NCBI GenBank assembly: GCA_030611625.1
Contig: JAUWPK010000179.1
Span: forward strand, 1-7,650
From: Promethearchaeum sp.
GTDB taxonomy: Archaea; Asgardarchaeota; Lokiarchaeia; Sigyniarchaeales; Promethearchaeaceae
Length of the DNA: 7,650 nt
Reading direction: 5' to 3'
The position numbers were made by a program, and so were the translations under genes. Below are positions 6,757-7,650 of the stretch, one piece after another; within the stretch, counting starts at the first letter, position 1; every line of letters starts with the position of its first letter. The notes beneath the pieces were generated by a model, which did not search any database, was not told the DNA's origin, and saw nothing but the letters and a program-made list of their open reading frames with translations.

Positions 6757-7065
6757 ATGATCGATGGCAAAGCAATAAAAGGAATTATCAATAAATTCAT
6801 GATGGACGAGGCAACCAGAGCAGTTATCATTTGCGATTCTGAAGGTTTGCCAATTCAGAGTAGTTTCAAAGGAGAACAGATTGAACGTACAGAAGAGATC
6901 TCAGCGTATATTACAAGTTTGATCTCTCGAGCACAAAAGACTGCTGAAGTTTTAGGTGAAGGACGGTTGAATTTTCTTAGACTTGAAACTGACAAAGGGG
7001 AAGTAATGATTGCTCCACAGGAAGGTCTTATATTAATAGTACTACGAACTATCTCTAATTATTGA
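6757..7065 (+). CDS. Roadblock/LC7 domain protein
   Basis: This single-domain protein has 102 residues from the ATG at 6757, or 111 from a TTG at 6730. It shows the Roadblock/LC7 layout: a first helix, then the strand and hairpin AVIICDSEGLPIQ (residues 22-34, the family's hydrophobic strand, acidic turn and GLPI). A long helix, ERTEEISAYITSLISRAQKT (43-62), is followed by strands LNFLRLETDKGEVMIAPQEG and LILIVLR (about 71-97). The family includes MglB, dynein light chain LC7 and the Ragulator/LAMTOR subunits. Members dimerise and bind or regulate small Ras-like GTPases. Asgard archaea carry many such proteins alongside many small GTPases. No GTPase gene is adjacent here. The gene diverges from the kleisin unit across about 210 bases, so they may share regulation, though this is common by chance. 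It ends before a T-rich tract. Confidence 0.88.
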   Translation: MIDGKAIKGIINKFMMDEATRAVIICDSEGLPIQSSFKGEQIERTEEISAYITSLISRAQKTAEVLGEGRLNFLRLETDKGEVMIAPQEGLILIVLRTISNY

Positions 7066-7086
7066 AATCAGAATCGATTTAGCAGT

Positions 7087-7096
7087 TATATTTTTT
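7087..7096 (+). terminator. Oligo-T terminator after the Roadblock gene
   Basis: TTATATTTTTT begins about 20 bases after the Roadblock stop codon and fits a hairpin-less archaeal oligo-T terminator. The remaining bases to 7232 separate it from the convergent gene and hold no coding frame that I can support. Confidence 0.4.
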
Positions 7097-7195
7097 CACT
7101 TGTTATACCTTCATTTATTTCTTAATAGAAAATTACTACCTTTAATTATTTTACATTTAGAAGGTAATGATGTTGTGCTATTGAATCAAAATAGG

Positions 7196-7220
7196 AAAAA
7201 AAAATTTTTGAGTAAAAATC
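7196..7220 (-). terminator. Oligo-T terminator for the surface protein gene
   Basis: Read leftward from the surface-protein stop, the minus strand carries GATTTTTACTCAAAAA, then a run of nine T (complement of the A run at 7196-7204). This T-rich stretch 13-37 bases past the stop is a good candidate 3' end. Confidence 0.45.
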
Positions 7221-7232
7221 TAAGTTAGAGAA

Positions 7233-7650
7233 TCATTTTCTATTTCTTCGATGGTTCATTTTTCTTCTCAGCAAAAATACACCAACAGAAATGAAAAATA
7301 ATATATTTACAAGCGGAAATCCAGAAATTTTTGGCTCAGGTTCAGCATTTGGGTCCCAATCCGTTATGGAATTTACAAGCGGAAAATTATCATTACCTGG
7401 ATTAGATTGATCTCCAATAATTTCATATGGAGTACCCCAAAAAATCCCGTCGTTTTTAGCATCCGGATATTTCTCTTCATAATCCCCCCAATAATTTCCT
7501 ATTGTACCATTATGCCATTGATTTCTTGAATTTTGACAAGTATAAGCTTGGTCATTTTGATTTTCGAAAATATCATTAAAATGAATATAATTGTCATTGC
7601 TGGAATTAAGGTAGATCCCATATTCAATGTTATAGCTTAAATAATTCCCA
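7233..7650 (-). CDS. Partial NosD-like beta-helix surface protein, C-terminal part
   Basis: An open frame enters from the right edge and ends with TGA, giving the last 138 residues of a larger protein; its start lies outside the window. Residues 1-30 (YLSYNIEYGIYLNSSNDN and on) read as turns of a right-handed parallel beta-helix, with Asn/Ser-rich repeats. They are followed by the motif NGTIGNYWGDYEEKYPDA (47-64), then DGIFWGTPYEIIGD and DNFPLV. This matches the C-terminal cap of NosD-type archaeal beta-helix proteins, usually written GNYWSDY...DGIGDTPY...DNYPL. An acidic, Pro-containing spacer (DWDPNAEPEPK) leads to one membrane helix at about 110-127, ending in a basic tail (RRKMNHRRNRK). 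The topology is therefore extracellular with a C-terminal anchor. It is likely a cell-surface or S-layer-associated protein; the ligand is unknown. Two Cys-free helix turns and one Cys (residue 38) offer no metal-site evidence. Confidence 0.82.
   Translation of the reverse strand, partial: GNYLSYNIEYGIYLNSSNDNYIHFNDIFENQNDQAYTCQNSRNQWHNGTIGNYWGDYEEKYPDAKNDGIFWGTPYEIIGDQSNPGNDNFPLVNSITDWDPNAEPEPKISGFPLVNILFFISVGVFLLRRKMNHRRNRK

Noticed and set aside
7105..7166. TACCTT/AAGGTA inverted match (7137-7142 with 7161-7166) between the Roadblock and surface-protein genes
   Set aside because: Only six paired bases with mismatched flanks, as expected by chance in AT-rich DNA.
1..7650. Possibility that the window is from a low-GC bacterium, since ScpA and Gfo/Idh/MocA proteins also occur there
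   Set aside because: Weak or absent AGGAGG sites, oligo-T terminators, the Roadblock protein, archaeal-style ScpA motifs and the NosD-like anchored beta-helix together fit an archaeon better. This remains an inference.
1..7650. tRNA genes, CRISPR repeats, insertion sequences
   Set aside because: No cloverleaf with a TTCRA arm, no regularly spaced repeats, and no transposase or terminal inverted repeats were seen by eye on either strand.

Overview
This is a very AT-rich, gene-dense window that reads most like an Asgard archaeon (Lokiarchaeia or a relative). That placement is an inference from content. The clues are a Roadblock/LC7 protein, an archaeal-type ScpA kleisin, a surface beta-helix protein of the NosD-like kind with a C-terminal membrane anchor, oligo-T tracts after genes in place of GC-rich hairpins, and TATA-like boxes at start-gene distances. 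No rRNA, tRNA, CRISPR array or insertion sequence was seen, and no intergenic stretch exceeds about 210 bases.

Left part (1-2908, plus strand). An AT-rich leader precedes a 236-residue orphan protein of unknown function. After a T-rich intergenic stretch comes a two-gene unit: a Gfo/Idh/MocA-family NAD(P)-dependent oxidoreductase, followed four bases later by an EamA/DMT-type membrane transporter. Their tight spacing suggests co-transcription and perhaps a shared small-molecule substrate, probably a sugar or polyol, but the substrate cannot be read from sequence.

Middle part (2944-6546, minus strand). A two-gene unit is read leftward. The first gene is a divergent but recognisable ScpA-type kleisin with an acidic linker and a long N-terminal extension; kleisins are the subunit that closes the SMC ring in chromosome organisation. 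It is followed after a 36-base gap, which contains a perfect 9-bp inverted repeat, by a 794-residue protein. That protein is rich in TPR-like helical pairs and has an unrecognised C-terminal domain. The coupling of a kleisin with a large TPR protein is the most interesting feature of the window: by analogy, eukaryotic cohesin is loaded with the help of a TPR protein (Scc4/MAU2). The link here is a hypothesis only. No SMC gene lies in the window.

Right part (6547-7650). A short divergent promoter region separates the kleisin gene from a plus-strand Roadblock/LC7 gene, a family that regulates small GTPases. Converging on it from the right edge is the C-terminal 138 residues of a secreted, membrane-anchored beta-helix protein. 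Its N-terminal part lies beyond the window.
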